Source: Streptomyces katrae (GTDB lineage Bacteria > Actinomycetota > Actinomycetes > Streptomycetales > Streptomycetaceae). Taken from it: a DNA stretch of 5,751 bases. Shown in pieces: positions 4,941 to 5,751 of this stretch. The position numbers and the translations under genes are program-made. The notes under the pieces are model-generated. The model made no database searches. It had not been told where the DNA came from and saw nothing but the letters and a program-made list of their open reading frames with translations. Location of the stretch: NCBI RefSeq assembly GCF_000966975.1, contig NZ_JZWV01000639.1:1-5751 (forward strand), given 5' to 3'. Position 1 is the first letter of the stretch. Every line of letters begins with the position of its first letter.

Positions 4941-5751
4941 TCAGGGCTTCGCGGTCAGCGCCAGGGACTGGTCCTGGGTCTGGGGCTGGTCCTCGGGCTG
5001 CTCGGGCGACCCCTGCCCGGCCTGCGGGCCGGTCGGCCGGCGGGTGGCCGAGGGCTCGCGGGCCGCCTGCTCCCGGGCGGCCGCGGCCTCCTCCTCGTCC
5101 CAGAGGCTGAGGTAGCGCTCGCCGGTGTCGGGCAGCAGGGTGACGATCGAGGCGCCGACGTAGTCCGGGTGGGCGGCCAGCCGGGCGGAGGCGTGGGCGA
5201 CGGCGCCGGAGGAGACCCCGGCGAAGATGCCCTGGCGGCGGGCGAGCTGCCGGGCGGCGGTCAGCGCGTCCTCGTCGGTGACGGTCACCACGTAGTCGAT
5301 CAGCGAGACATCGGTGGTGGGGGCCACGAAGCCGCCATTGAGACCGGGGATGCGGTGCAGACCGCCGGTGCCCTGGGAGAGCACCGGGGAGTTCTCCGGC
5401 TCGACCGCGACGACGCGTATCCCCGGGTTCTGCTCCTTGAGGTACTTGGCGGTGCCGCACAGGGTGCCGCCGGTGCCCACGCCGCAGACCAGGACGTCGA
5501 TCCGGCCCTCCGTGTCGGCCCAGATCTCCGGGCCGGTGGTCTCGTAGTGGGCCCGGACGTTGTCGGCGTTCTCGTGCTGGCGGGGGAACCAGGAGCCGGG
5601 GGTCGCCGCGTGCAGCTCCTCGGCCTTGGCGATCGCGCCGGAGTAGCCCTGCTCGCGCGGGGTCCGCACGACCTCCGCGCCCAACGCCCTGAGCAGGGCG
5701 ACCCGTTCACGGGTGGCGCTGTCGGGGAGCACGATGACGCAGCGGTAGCCG
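4941..5751 (-). CDS. Cysteine synthase-type PLP enzyme with C-terminal extension (N-terminus outside window)
   Basis: The 269 visible residues belong to the fold-type II PLP enzymes of the O-acetylserine sulfhydrylase (CysK) group, which make cysteine from O-acetylserine and sulfide in the cytoplasm. About 85 N-terminal residues, including the PLP lysine, lie beyond the right edge. Visible landmarks are 'GYRCVIVLPDS' at 1-11, the active-site region 'RQHENADN' with Q58 in the place of the family glutamine, 'TTGPEIW' (71-77), the phosphate loop 'GVGTGGT' (90-96), 'GVSSGA' (178-183), whose serine meets the pyridine nitrogen, and the family C-terminus 'LLPDTGERYLS' (205-215). Relatives normally stop within a few to about 20 residues of that point. 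Here some 53 more residues follow, rich in Q, P, E and A. The loop 'PGLNGGFVAP' replaces the usual GIGAGF, so a related beta-synthase activity is possible. The gene ends in a strong terminator and is not joined to the permease. Confidence 0.88.
   Translation of the reverse strand, partial: GYRCVIVLPDSATRERVALLRALGAEVVRTPREQGYSGAIAKAEELHAATPGSWFPRQHENADNVRAHYETTGPEIWADTEGRIDVLVCGVGTGGTLCGTAKYLKEQNPGIRVVAVEPENSPVLSQGTGGLHRIPGLNGGFVAPTTDVSLIDYVVTVTDEDALTAARQLARRQGIFAGVSSGAVAHASARLAAHPDYVGASIVTLLPDTGERYLSLWDEEEAAAAREQAAREPSATRRPTGPQAGQGSPEQPEDQPQTQDQSLALTAKP

Noticed and set aside
4700..5110. An open + strand frame beginning MFLLAKPAGNL in the A+T-rich island
   Set aside because: No ribosome binding site, mixed third-base use at its start, and its second half is antisense to the cysteine synthase tail, which has perfect G/C third positions in its own frame.

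Overview
The window looks like chromosomal DNA from a high-GC actinomycete, most likely Streptomyces or a close relative. Base composition is strongly G+C rich, third codon positions in the genes are almost all G or C, GTG is used as a start, and the gene families fit (HEAT-repeat protein with the W-x-I-T-G-D word, F420-type luciferase-like oxidoreductase, double helix-turn-helix regulator). I see no insertion sequence, CRISPR array, tRNA or rRNA.

Layout. On the + strand, the window opens with the C-terminal end of a HEAT-repeat protein (to 383). A hairpin follows at 390-419, and then a complete luciferase-like (LLM) oxidoreductase gene (524-1411). The other genes are on the - strand. Read in the direction of transcription, from the right edge: a cysteine synthase-type PLP enzyme lacking its N-terminus (5751-4941); a very strong hairpin terminator (4928-4870) with two smaller hairpins behind it; a 463-base intergenic region holding an A+T-rich island; an NCS2 nucleobase permease (4477-3038); an XRE-like regulator seven bases downstream (3030-2323); and, after 88 bases, a SAM-dependent methyltransferase (2234-1449) that converges on the oxidoreductase gene.

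How the genes may work together. The permease and regulator form a tight two-gene unit: the regulator's Shine-Dalgarno sequence contains the permease stop codon. The permease motifs point to purine (xanthine/urate-type) uptake. About 200 bases upstream of it lies the best regulatory candidate in the window, GAAAC-n6-GTAAC at 4714-4729. This matches the half-box arrangement of the actinobacterial nitrogen regulator GlnR, and it sits roughly 68 bases upstream of the start point implied by a possible sigma-70-type promoter at 4661-4689. A nitrogen-responsive purine permease with a co-transcribed regulator is therefore a reasonable working picture, but it is inference. The methyltransferase, oxidoreductase and HEAT protein show no evident pathway link to it.

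Most of the window is ordinary. The parts worth a second look are the permease upstream region, the Q/P/E-rich C-terminal extension of the cysteine synthase, and the strand-asymmetric terminator behind it.
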